Below are positions 43,749-53,891 of a stretch of DNA of 64,000 nt, piece after piece. The stretch is from positions 44,311 to 108,310 of the forward strand of contig JARBJD010000259.1 of the NCBI GenBank assembly GCA_033064195.1. The letters run 5' to 3'. Origin of the DNA: Blattamonas nauphoetae (Eukaryota; Preaxostyla; Oxymonadida). The translations under genes and the position numbers were made by a program. The notes under the pieces were generated by a model. The model was not told the DNA's origin. It did not search any database and saw only the letters and a list, made by a program, of their open reading frames with translations. Every line of letters begins with the position of its first letter. The first letter of the stretch is position 1.

Positions 43749-45263
43749 TTATTCTTCAGGTTCTTCCACTCGTGGTCCTTGGTCTGGTGGCATGATTGCT
43801 TGCGGACTTGGAGCTTGTGGGCCGTTCGAATCGCGGTTGAACTGTTCTTGTGTTCGATTGAGAGCCAAATCACCTCGGCGAGCGACAATTGGATGAAGTC
43901 TGAGAGACACAAATCTGATGGCCGCGGATATCTTACGATGAGGAATTGCACTGAGAGATTCCGAAAGATGAATCCGCAGTTGATCCTCTGTTCTGACATG
44001 AGAAGGAATCGAACTCCCACCTTTCCACATGCCAAAGACGTACTCGATCGGATTCAGCTCACAGGAATTTGGTGGAGTGAACAGAGTTGTGTAATTTTTC
44101 GATCTGATGAGCTCTTTCACCTCATCCGTCTTATGCAAGCCAACATTGTCCAGAATCAGTGTGCAGCTTTCATTCGTTCTTCTTTGAAGGGACTCAAAAA
44201 GTGAGAGGAGGAAATGTTGGAATTCAAGGGCAGACACAGTTCCTTGAACCCACGTCACATGAACAACACCCCACGCTTCAGAGATCGCTGTGATTGCAGT
44301 GAGATTTTCAGTTTGCAATCGACGAACTCGTTGAAGGCAACGCTGACCGATTGGAGCACGACCTTGATTTTGGAAGCAGGTCTTGTTGAAGGAAGTTTCG
44401 TCGATGTAGACAGCAAATCCACCTTGAGAGAATGTTGTTGCGTATCGCTGAAGATAGTCGAGTCTCGCGTCCTTTGTTTCCTCCGAATTGCGTTCGTGTT
44501 GGAGCAGCTCGACTTTCTTCACAGTGAACTTTGTACACCCGTGTTCCACCATTTTTGGTGAAGTTAGGTGAGCATTGATTGTCGACACTGCAACGGATGT
44601 TCCATGATTATCCTCGACGAGAGTTTTGAGTTCTTCTCCCTTCAAGAGTGGGTTTTGAAGAATTGCATCATTCATTGATCGTGAAATTTCTGGAGTGATT
44701 TTTCGATAGACTGCTCCCCCACGAGGTTTGGGAGCAGGTTTTCCAGATGCGATGTTGTTGATTGTTCCTTTCGAGATGTTCCACTTTTCGACAATCAAAT
44801 CGTACTTCTTCCCTTCCTTCACTTCATCGAGGACCAAGTCGCGTTCACGAGGCGTGAGAATGGTGTAAGATCGTCGGGGCTTTGGGGCAGGACGAGAAGT
44901 TGGACGACCACGTTTCATCTTCTGAGGAGCTGGTAGTTCAACAAACTCATGAGGATCTTGTGGAATAAGAGGTTCAGGTGGGCTTGCACTATCAACTGCT
45001 TCAATTCTTTCTGGCAAGAGTCTTCGAAGTTCATCTTTCGATCGTTTGAGACTTGTTCGAATAAAATCCTGACTGAATCCGCCTGTGAGAAGCCCATCCT
45101 GCTGACTTTCCATCCCAGATTCACAATCAACAACTTCATCACCAAAGAACCATCCATCCGATTCGTTGAGAGATTGGTATTGTATTTGTCTTTCGGTGAT
45201 CGGTGAGTTTTGAGACTCGTCAGTCTCAGATTCATCATCGATGAGAGAAAAGGAGCGTTCCAT
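43749..45263 (-). CDS. Tc1/mariner-type DD34E transposase
   Basis: Single exon, 504 residues from ATG 45263. The N-terminal 110 residues are acidic. A basic AT-hook-like segment KRGRPTSRPAPKPRR lies at 117-131, then helix-turn-helix-type DNA binding (YDLIVEKWNISKGTINNIA and VSTINAHL). The catalytic triad is D288 (VYIDETSF), D372 (LILDNVGLH) and E407 (LNPIEYVF), spacing 34 between the second Asp and the Glu, as in DDE_3 Tc1-like enzymes. All three residues are present and there is no stop or frameshift, so the enzyme could be active. The length exceeds typical 340-residue Tc1 proteins because of the N- and C-terminal extensions. It would bind the inverted ends, excise and insert at TA, matching the observed duplication. 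Confidence 0.93.
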   Translation of the reverse strand: MERSFSLIDDESETDESQNSPITERQIQYQSLNESDGWFFGDEVVDCESGMESQQDGLLTGGFSQDFIRTSLKRSKDELRRLLPERIEAVDSASPPEPLIPQDPHEFVELPAPQKMKRGRPTSRPAPKPRRSYTILTPRERDLVLDEVKEGKKYDLIVEKWNISKGTINNIASGKPAPKPRGGAVYRKITPEISRSMNDAILQNPLLKGEELKTLVEDNHGTSVAVSTINAHLTSPKMVEHGCTKFTVKKVELLQHERNSEETKDARLDYLQRYATTFSQGGFAVYIDETSFNKTCFQNQGRAPIGQRCLQRVRRLQTENLTAITAISEAWGVVHVTWVQGTVSALEFQHFLLSLFESLQRRTNESCTLILDNVGLHKTDEVKELIRSKNYTTLFTPPNSCELNPIEYVFGMWKGGSSIPSHVRTEDQLRIHLSESLSAIPHRKISAAIRFVSLRLHPIVARRGDLALNRTQEQFNRDSNGPQAPSPQAIMPPDQGPRVEEPEE

Positions 45264-45429
45264 GAAATTTCACGATGGTTTTCCAGAAAAATCTTCTCCG
45301 TTTATCATCTGATGTCGCATTCGAAAATGGTTACGCGTAATTTTTGAGACAATTTAAGGGTCCGATCAACCTTTTTCATTGTTCAGAAGACTGAATATGG
45401 TTACGAAATTGCATTTGGACAACTCATTT

Positions 45430-45603
45430 TGATCATTCATTTCTGAAAAATTAGTGTTCATTTCAGAAAAATCACTGTTCATTTGTGAAGAATCATTGTT
45501 CATTTCTGAACAATCTCTGTTCATTTCTGAACAATTATGTTCATTTCTGAAAAATTAAAGTACATTTCTGAACAATTATGTTCATTTCTGAATAATTAAA
45601 ATG
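45430..45603 (-). repeat. Subterminal motif array, right side of the mariner-like element
   Basis: Inverted counterpart of 43470-43655: repeated TGTTCATTTCTGAA(A/C)AAT units next to the right inverted repeat. Confidence 0.8.
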
Positions 45604-48242
45604 CAATTCAGAACTAGTCGAGCTGTATACAGGGAAATCAGTATTTGACCCTAAATTTCCACCCAGGTCCCCCCAGGATTTTTCATTTTTCGAAAAATTG
45701 TCATTTCGAGAGAAAACCATCCCAAACCACCAGAAATGAAACGAAAAAGAAAAATCTTGAACAGGCGTGGAGAAAAGTGGTTCTGAAGTTTGGATTCCCT
45801 AAGCTTAAATATTAAGAACCTCCTATTTTGGAGCCAAAAAAGGGTCGATACCCTGACTCCCAAATAGGCGCCCCAGCCCTGGAATCCTATTTTGGAAGTT
45901 CGATTTCTCCCTCGATGATTCATGGGGGAGGGAGGAATCCAATCTCCAAATGGGTTGGACTCACTCAAACGTGGGTTGGGAGAAATCTGGGATGGATTGA
46001 GATTTGAGTCGAAAAAAGTGTCTTTTGTGGTCGGGTTAGATCCATGTGGTCGGGTTAGATCCGCATGGTAGAAGAGTTCTCTCGAGTCAGGCTGAAGCAG
46101 ACAAACACCAGGCGAGGCACCAGACACCCTTCCAACAGAATCGCCATCGTTCCTCCAATCGCTTCGTTCGTTGTGACAGTCACAGATGCTTCATTTCCAC
46201 TGAACGTGACAGTGCACGTTTCGACGGTCAGTGTGGATGTGATCTGCGGGACGAGTGTCATGTCAGAGAGATACCCCCTGAAAAAATAGACGTTGTCTTC
46301 ACCTGAAGTCGAATCACAGTTGGTGATCTTGGACGATACTTCAGACAGTTCGAGGTTGTCGAAGTAGAGATCTTTGGACGATGCGGGGTTCACTGCCGTA
46401 CAGCGTCTGAAGGACAGAAAGGCCATGGTTGAGACCGTGACAGTGGTGTAGAATCCGATCGTTCCTCTGAACGATTCACAATCCGCAAATGAGCAGTTCG
46501 ACAAGATTGATGCTGATGATCTGTAAAGTGTGAAGGCTGAATCAAGCCGAGCATATCCTTTCTCGAAAAATGAATCGATGATCGAGACGTCCTGAGAACA
46601 AGAAGAAAAGAGACTCCCTCCATAATTGTTGCCGCTTCCAGTTGATTTGCATTCGGTGAACGACGATTTCTCGACTTTCAGGATGTTCGAGTTGATGACA
46701 GGTGGGACGACAAAGAGTGCTCCCCCATCGTCGTCATCAGCGGTGACGTTGCAGAGATGGAAGAAGCATCGCGTGACGACGAGTGATGTGGCACTGGATA
46801 TGAAGATTGCTGATCCTCCTTTGTTAGACCCAAATGCCCCTGTCATTTCATTGAAAGTGCACAAGTTGAAGGTCGCTGAGGTGGTTGTTGATCCGAGAGG
46901 CCTTTCGAAGCGTTGGTCTTGTGTGTAGTTCTGGTTGAGATAAGACTCTTCTGTGTTCGATGGGCGGATGCAGGAGGAGAAGGAGGTGTTTAGGCAGCCC
47001 AGATTCCCTCCAAGATTCACTTCCAACATTGTCGTCCCACTGTCATGATTCGAGCATCGCGACACACGACACCCGACGATTTCTTGCCGCATCAGACTCC
47101 CAAACCTGTTCTGGTTCTCACAAATTGGATGTCGATTGCTTGTCACGTTTAGAAGTGATGACGAGGAGAGCATCGTGTCGATTCTGATATCGGTAGGTTT
47201 GAGACTTAATGATCGATCATTTTGCATTCCAAACGAAAAAAGTGGTCCTGAGCCAATTGGAAAGTGAACATTGCTGAAATCGAGGGAGGATCCAATGACA
47301 CTGATTTCGTCGTCTCCAAGAGCCCCAACACACGGCCTTGTCGTCTCAGCTGCAATTGATTCGGGAATTATGTCCTTACGGTCTGTGTTGTGATGATGAT
47401 TGGCGAGATCGACGAGTGGCAGAAGATCGGTCGATTTCGAACGGTGCGAGCAAGATATGATCAGAATGGTTGTTGATTGACCAATGTTGCTTGATGGAAT
47501 CACGAATGGTGACTGATGGAGGTTCGAAATGATTTCAGAACGATGGACCATCAGCTGCGACGATGACACCATGCAGACGACTGTGTTTGGAATGTCAGCA
47601 TGGAGAATCCAAGAGTTAAGAGAGATGGAGCTGTTTCTCAGATCAAGCAGACTGGTCGGTCCGTGGATGTTGGAACTCTCAGTTGGTCGAGAGAATTCTT
47701 TGGATTTGGGTGATTGGAAACTCGAACTAAGGTGAAGTTCTGAGTTGCTTCCAATCAGATTCAGTGTTGTGGATGTCAATGGAAGGTGTTCGGCATGAAA
47801 TGATCCATAATTCACTGGGATCGTGATGTTATTGCCGGAATGCGTCTCTGTCTTCATCATTCGGAAAAAGTCCGCGAGGGAGAGAACATGGTCATGCTGA
47901 CAGCTGGTTAGGGAAACAATGACAAGAAACAGGAGTTGCCACTGTGTGGATATCATTTTAGTGTGCCCTTCAGATTTAACGCTGTACGACTTGATCGATG
48001 CGACCCTTTATTCGGTTTCATTATTCTTCTGGACACTGGAGATTGCTTTGACGACTATCCAAACGATTCACCAACTTCAGTACTGTCGCCAGAACATGTT
48101 TTGAAACCAGATTGAAACAATAATCTTTTTCTTCTCCTGAAACACGTCCACTCCCTATCACTTTCAAAGTATGGGATCGATCACAGCCCTCAAACTAAAT
48201 GGTGAGGGTAATCCCACAATCTTCCATCACCTTCATGCGCTC

Positions 48243-48835
48243 TAAGGATATAGAGTACAGAGACATGATAGAACCGAGACACGATCAGAAAAATGGAGGT
48301 GAATTAACTGATGTGGAATGTGAAATGATAAATCAAGAGTGAAATGACCGAGTTTGATGTGACGAAAAGAAGACAGGGGAACAGAACTTTTAATAACGTA
48401 AATCAAGAATACTTTGTGATGATCCTGTGCATGATGCACGTAGAGTGATGTTTAGGTGTGTGGTGTGAATGGGTGGTTGGGTAAGAGTGAATTCCATCTG
48501 AGTTTTCTCCATCTCAAAAGAACCGGGAATGAAGTTTAAACGATGGGAGTTCTGCTGACGTGGGTGTGAGTAATGTGAACAGTGGAAGCATGATTGGCCA
48601 GTGAAATCTCGTGTTCTCGACGAACATATCGAATGACACGTTGTGATGTGATTAGAAGAAAGACGATGACATCCGACTGTTTGGAAGTTCGACGAGAGAA
48701 GAAAGAAAGCCAATGGATCCAGCGTGCACATTGAGTGTCTGGAGTGACGTGAATGTCCTCACACTGAAGTGGGTGGGGAGATGTGACGTGTCTACGCAAG
48801 GGAAATTTGATAACTTTTTGGAGCGGAGAATTCAA
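48243..48835. repeat. 3'-flank repeat, copy B (matches 35168-35834)
   Basis: Near-identical to 35168-35834 with a few indels. Because copy A lies after gene A and copy B lies between genes A and B, the pair marks a tandem duplication of flank plus gene. Confidence 0.85.
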
Positions 48836-51202
48836 CAGAGTCCAGTTTCCTTTCGATCGAGTCGAGATTCGGTCGTTGTGATGGTTCCAGTGACAGACAC
48901 GATGTGATCAGCTCGTGGAGGGCGACATTGTGGATCAGTTCCATTTTCGGAAGATTTCCTGTTCCCAGTTGACGATTCGCATTCACAGCATCCATCTCAC
49001 ACATCGGAACTGTCTCGCTCTCAATCTCGAACAGAACAAGGCCAAGACTGAATACTGCTGCCTTCTTATGATCAAACTCTTTTGAGGGCCCGCCCACAGT
49101 TTGAGTTGCTTCAGGAGCCCTCCATCTGAGCAACTCGAACCCTTCCCCCTGCGTCTGGGATTGGGTGTGTGTTTGGTTGGTGTCTTGTTCGTTGAATTCT
49201 GATGTGTGAGGGACATGCTGTGCGAATTGTGGTTCTTCCTGTCCCTTCACAAGTGTTGCCGGTGCCTCATTCTTTCCTGGCGACAAATCAAGCTGGACAT
49301 TCCCATTCTCGTCAAAAAGAACAAAGTGCGACGATAGACGAGAAAGGAGTGGCAACTGTGATGTCACCTTTTGAAGCTCAGCCAGCGTGTGAGCGATCTG
49401 TTTGGCGGTTCGGAGTTTCGTGATGGGGATCTTCTGTGCGGTGTGGAGTCGATTGTACAGTGTGTCCTTTCTGTTCAAAGGCTTTGTCTGCATCGCCTCA
49501 CCCTCCACAATCACAAGTCCTTCCGCACACAGTCCATTCTTTCCTGTCTCTACTGTCTCGTTCGGTTCAATCAAACTTCGCACAGGAGCTGCTGTCGTGT
49601 CGGCTTTGCTGAAAGGTCCTTCAGTCTCTCCAGCTACGAGAATTGAGTTTTGGGGAAGATTGACATTCCAGTCTTCAGTCACCTCGATCTTGTCTGGTTG
49701 AAGGGTGTCCATTTCTGCGTTATTCGTACTGACTAGTTGCTGGTCTTTTGATTTGTTCTTCTGACGACGGCGACAGCAGACAATGACCACAATCAAAAGA
49801 AGAGCCAGACAGATAAGACAGACAACAAGTGGAATCCACCACTTCATGTTGTCCAGCACAGATTGGGCCATGCGATCGGCAGAGTTGGATTGGATCAAAA
49901 AGCTGTCTTTCGTTCGAACTTCATTTCCATAAATCAGCCTTCCACGCCATTCCAATGACCGTTCAAGATTTTGAGACTGAGGAAGAGAAAGAGTGATTCT
50001 GGATTCACTGAACGAGGTTGTGGAGGCCTTGGTCAGGTTAACTTCAATGGACTGTCCTTCTGCTTTCGTCTTTTTCACTTCGAACACTTCGAGCGACAAA
50101 CCACAATCAAACAGAGACGAGCCGTTGATGTCAAGAGAGAACATCTTTGTTTTCTTGTTCAGAGTACTATTCGAGTCAGACTTGAGTGATGGAACGAAGA
50201 GAGGCGATGAGACAACCGAGGCAAGTCCCGTCAACGTACATTCGTTGGCAGAGATCCATGGCGAGGGAAGTGTTGGTGTTCCATCTCCAGCACTCAACGA
50301 TCCGATAACCAGATGCCCTTCCTCAGAACAGTCAATGTTCCGACGCGCTGACGAGGTGAAGTCTGTTCGAGGCGAGTTGTCGTGGAATGTCGTCGTTTCG
50401 ATGGTCAAGTTGCCTGCCTTCATTCGAATAGCGCCCTGCGCAAGATTCGAAAGTTTGGTGTTGTCGATGTCAGTGATGCAGTTGTCGAGTTGGATGAGTC
50501 CTGTTTCCCAGGAGCAGACTGACGAATCATCAGCATCGTTCTCATTGTGTGTTGGCTCGGTCGAATCTGAGGGGCCAACGAAGGATCCATCTTTGATGAC
50601 GATTGTGGATTCCGAGCCGAAGAGGAAGACGAAAGATGGAAGTGTCGATTCGATGAGCACATCAACGTCTCGGAGTTCGAACAGACCATCCGATGAAACA
50701 ACAATCATCCCTTTCTCTCCCATCTGCGCTGACAAAGGAACACGAAGTTTCGGTTCAATCGAAGTCCCTTTCTCAATAACAACAATTCCATGAGCCAAAC
50801 ATGAAACAGTGTTCGAAAGTGACGCGTTCTGTTTGATCCGAATCGACACATCCAACGATCCAGTCATCGCTCCCACTTTCCACGCAGAGTCCATCGAACT
50901 GCACGGTCGGTCACTCATCCCACACAAACGAGACGAATCAGACGACGATGAATCACAGAACACGATGATCGGGGATGGAGCTGGGTCTGTTGAGAATGTC
51001 ACTGTACCTTCAACAAACACAACTTGGGTCGTTTCAGCGTTCTCGATCGAAACTATCTCGTACGTTCTGTGGTATTGCAGCGTGTCTGGCCAACCAATCG
51101 CAATTTCTGATGACGATCCTTTCAAGATCGTCTCAAATAAAGCCGGAAAAGTGTCACCAGAATCCAGTGTGACCAAGAATGGAGTGTGAAGAGGCAGATC
51201 AG

Positions 51203-51723
51203 CAGGCTTCTGATTTGATCCCAGTGATCCCAGTCGGATCTGATCCCACTAAATACCTACAATACCATTTCGTTTCTTTCATTTCAAAAAAGTCTTCTTA
51301 TATATGATATTTGAATGGAAAAAAAAGTAAAAAGGAAAATGGTCACTTCATAGATCATGAAAATGCAAACTTTGGGTGCTGCTGTTTCAGTTTGTTCTAC
51401 AACAATAATTATTAAAACAAGTCGATAATGCGTTATTATGTCTTCTTTGATGGTTTTTTCTCACTGACAAAAGTCAATGAAGGGAATACATCGAAAAAAG
51501 AAGTGTTGGTGATTGTGATCGTGCGTGTTTTTGGGAAATAAGAGCTGTCTGAAATATTGAAGAGCATTATGTGAAAACAAGAAGTGAATTGAACATGATT
51601 AATGAAGTGATAATGAGAAAATCTCAAAGGAAAAGAGTTGAAATTTGATCTCAGTCCAAATTTAGGCACTGACATCAATTGATCCCAGTTTTACCTATTT
51701 TGATGGGACTACTCAGATGCCTG
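51203..51723. mobile_element. hAT-like MITE, 521 bp, in receptor gene B
   Basis: Flanked by the 8-bp direct repeat CAGATCAG at 51195-51202 and 51724-51731. Gene A, without this element, has a single copy (cagatcgg) at the matching place (42756-42763). The termini are imperfect inverted repeats, CAGGCTTCTGATTTGATCCC and CAGGCATCTGAGTAGTCCC. The interior is AT-rich and non-coding. Confidence 0.9.
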
Positions 51724-52175
51724 CAGATCAGTGCCAGTCAGTTCAATTTGGATTGTTGTGTGGAGAGTGTTCGCAAAATCGCATTTGGCTGATGTGACTT
51801 TTGGCGGATGGGGAATCGTGAATATTGAACAATCCAGAATCGCTTCTGTGGAACTGTTGATTATTGAAAGGATTTTGATCTCATCTCCAAACTCAATATT
51901 TGGTGTGCCTGATTGGATTGGAAGAGTGAGTTGCAGTTCTTTGTTCGAGATTCGATTGGCTGTTGTTGTGAATGGATTTGACGGTGTTGGAGAAACGATC
52001 TTTAGTTCAGCAGTGAACGCTGAGTGAGTGAAGGCGTATCCAGAAAGGGAGACTGTCACAGTTAGGAGGTCGATGCTTAGAACAGGAAAAGCCGATGCGA
52101 TTCGAGTGAGTTCTAGAGGAGTGGTGAAAGAGCTTGGATTGGCATTGATGAGGAGATTGTCAGATGGAGGGTCTG

Positions 52176-52328
52176 TTGGTGTGACAGAGAAGAGAGTGTA
52201 TTGAGTGTCGAACGAGAGAATGGCAGATGGACCAAAGATAGGCACAGATGCTGCACTCGAAGTTCGCTCTTCACTCAACTCATCATCAAAGGAAACCTCA
52301 AATGAAGGACCATCTGCTGAGTTCAGTG
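52176..52328. repeat. Near-identical internal beta-repeat segment, copy 1
   Basis: Encodes the GPSFEVSF...PIFGPSAILSFDTQYTLF part of one beta repeat in receptor gene B. It matches 53737-53891 almost base for base, unlike the other, diverged repeats, which suggests recent conversion or duplication. Confidence 0.8.
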
Positions 52329-53736
52329 TCACAGTGTACGATCCCTTCACGATCCGCCGTCCTCGAAGTGTGATCGAAGTTGTGTTTCCACTTTCATCCA
52401 AACTCGCCCAAATCCCAACAATGCGAGCTGGTTCGTCGGGGCCCTTGAAAGTGCCAGTGCCATCCAGAGCATAATGTACTGTGTCAGATGTCAGCGATGA
52501 GATTGTATATGTCTTTCCATATTCCATTTTCGATCCTCCAAACACAACCTCCTCTCCACTTCCTGTTGTCTCTGTGTCGATAGAGACAGAAACAATGATC
52601 GGTGTAGACTGACCTTGTTCCACAAATGTCAGCGTGTGTGTGCCTGGAATCATTCGAGAGCCAGTCAGTGTCAACAGAGCATTGTTCTTGTTCGACGAGT
52701 TCAGAGCAGTCGAGATTCCCTCCAACGTTGGGCCAAGAGGGGTCTTCAGACTCGTCTGGTTCAACAGCACATGTTTGTCTCCTTTCGACACACTCTCGAT
52801 CGAATAAGTGGCGTTGAACTGGATTTCCGATGGAAGACCAGCTTTGATCGTTCCTGTTCCTGACGTTCCTGTGCTGAATGTGATCTCGAATGATCGAGAC
52901 GACAAGAGACTCACTGTGTACGTGTCGCCAGAAGGCAAGTTCTCTCCAACAACAGAAACCGAAAACGAGTTTGATGAGCATTCATCGGGAAGAGAGAAGG
53001 ATGTGATCACAGGTGGAGAAGGAACAACGAGAGAGACAACAGAATCAATCACAATCGTCTTGGAGTTCGACGACGCTGATTGTACCAAATATGTCTTCCC
53101 AAAAGAGAGATGTGTTGTGCTCTCTTCCCAATCAACTAAGAAGACTGCCGAGCATTGCGTTGCTTTAGAAACGGTCACAACTCCCTCGACAAGAACAGCG
53201 CTGCCAGATTGTTTTGCAAATATCGATCCGGAGCCTGTTGGCAGTGAATATCCACTCAAACTGAAAGTTACATTGGTTTTCGGATCATTCAGTGAGTGAG
53301 ATAGGAATGAGTGAATGCGCGCTGGTTCAACAGGCGTTTGGAATGAGAGCGCGGCGTTTTGAAGCAAGTCTGTTGAGCCTTCCTTCATCCAGTTGATTGA
53401 ATACGAATATCCATATCGCAGATCAGCTGACGACACAGGATAAAGAACAACCGGACAAGAAGCCGATTCAGACGGCGATGATGCGGTCGATACAACTGAC
53501 AGAGTCGTCGTGTGAGAATCAGAGTTCGATTGCGAGGGTGTGGGGGTTGGCTCTCCGCTCACGGACAGTGTGTATGTCGTGTCCGCTTTCAGTGCTCGTC
53601 CAGACACTGTCAGTGTCACTGAATCCTTCTGCGGGGATGAGAAGTCCGAGACTTCAACTCCAGTCAGACGAGACGGTTCAGTGATGGTGAAGGTGGCTGG
53701 ATCGGTGTGAAGTGGGAGAGGATCCGAGGGTGGGGT

Positions 53737-53891
53737 GGTTGGTGTGACAGAGAAGAGAGTGTATTGAGTGTCGAACGAGAGAATGGCAGATGGACCAAAG
53801 ATAGGCACAGATGTTGCACTCGAAGTTCGCTCTTCACTCAACTCATCCGCAAATGAAACCTCAAATGAAGGACCATCTGCTGAGTTCAGTC
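53737..53891. repeat. Near-identical internal beta-repeat segment, copy 2
   Basis: Partner of 52176-52328. Unequal exchange between such segments would delete whole beta repeats, the type of loss seen in gene A. Confidence 0.8.

Larger units (their letters stand above)
42998..46068 (-). mobile_element. Mariner-like DNA transposon, 3,071 bp, with about 470-bp inverted repeats and TA target duplication
   Basis: TA at 42996-42997 and 46069-46070 flanks termini beginning CCATGCGGATCTAACCCGAC. Inverted repeats span about 42998-43470 and 45602-46068 and look nearly identical. Each terminus starts with two direct copies of GGATCTAACCCGACCACA, 19 bp apart. Inside the inverted repeats are arrays of a 20-25-bp motif (TTCAGAAATGAACA...), at 43470-43655 and inverted at 45430-45603. 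It carries one intact transposase gene and so may be autonomous. Confidence 0.93.
35835..47956 (-). pseudogene. Receptor gene A: beta-helix/pseudokinase receptor broken by two insertions, a deletion and a nonsense codon
   Basis: The 5' part runs 47956-46069 (signal peptide MISTQWQLLFLVIVSLTSC, beta-helix rungs), then a mariner-like element at 42998-46068. The middle part is 42997-40761 and ends at the composite insertion 36259-40760. The C-terminal pseudokinase part is 36258-35835 (LLRWRAPEATQTVGG...SLGLVLFEIESETVP). Three further lesions are visible against gene B. First, soon after the mariner site (after GILPEAEYTLRS) the sequence jumps to the equivalent of the far end of the beta-repeat region, so about 900 residues are missing and the frame shifts. 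Second, at about 40896 a leucine codon TTG has become TAG (SSQ then stop). Third, the helix after the TAG continues in the same frame, so this is a point mutation. The membrane span WWIPLVVCLICLALLLIVVI is intact at about 41,330-41,390. Confidence 0.88.
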
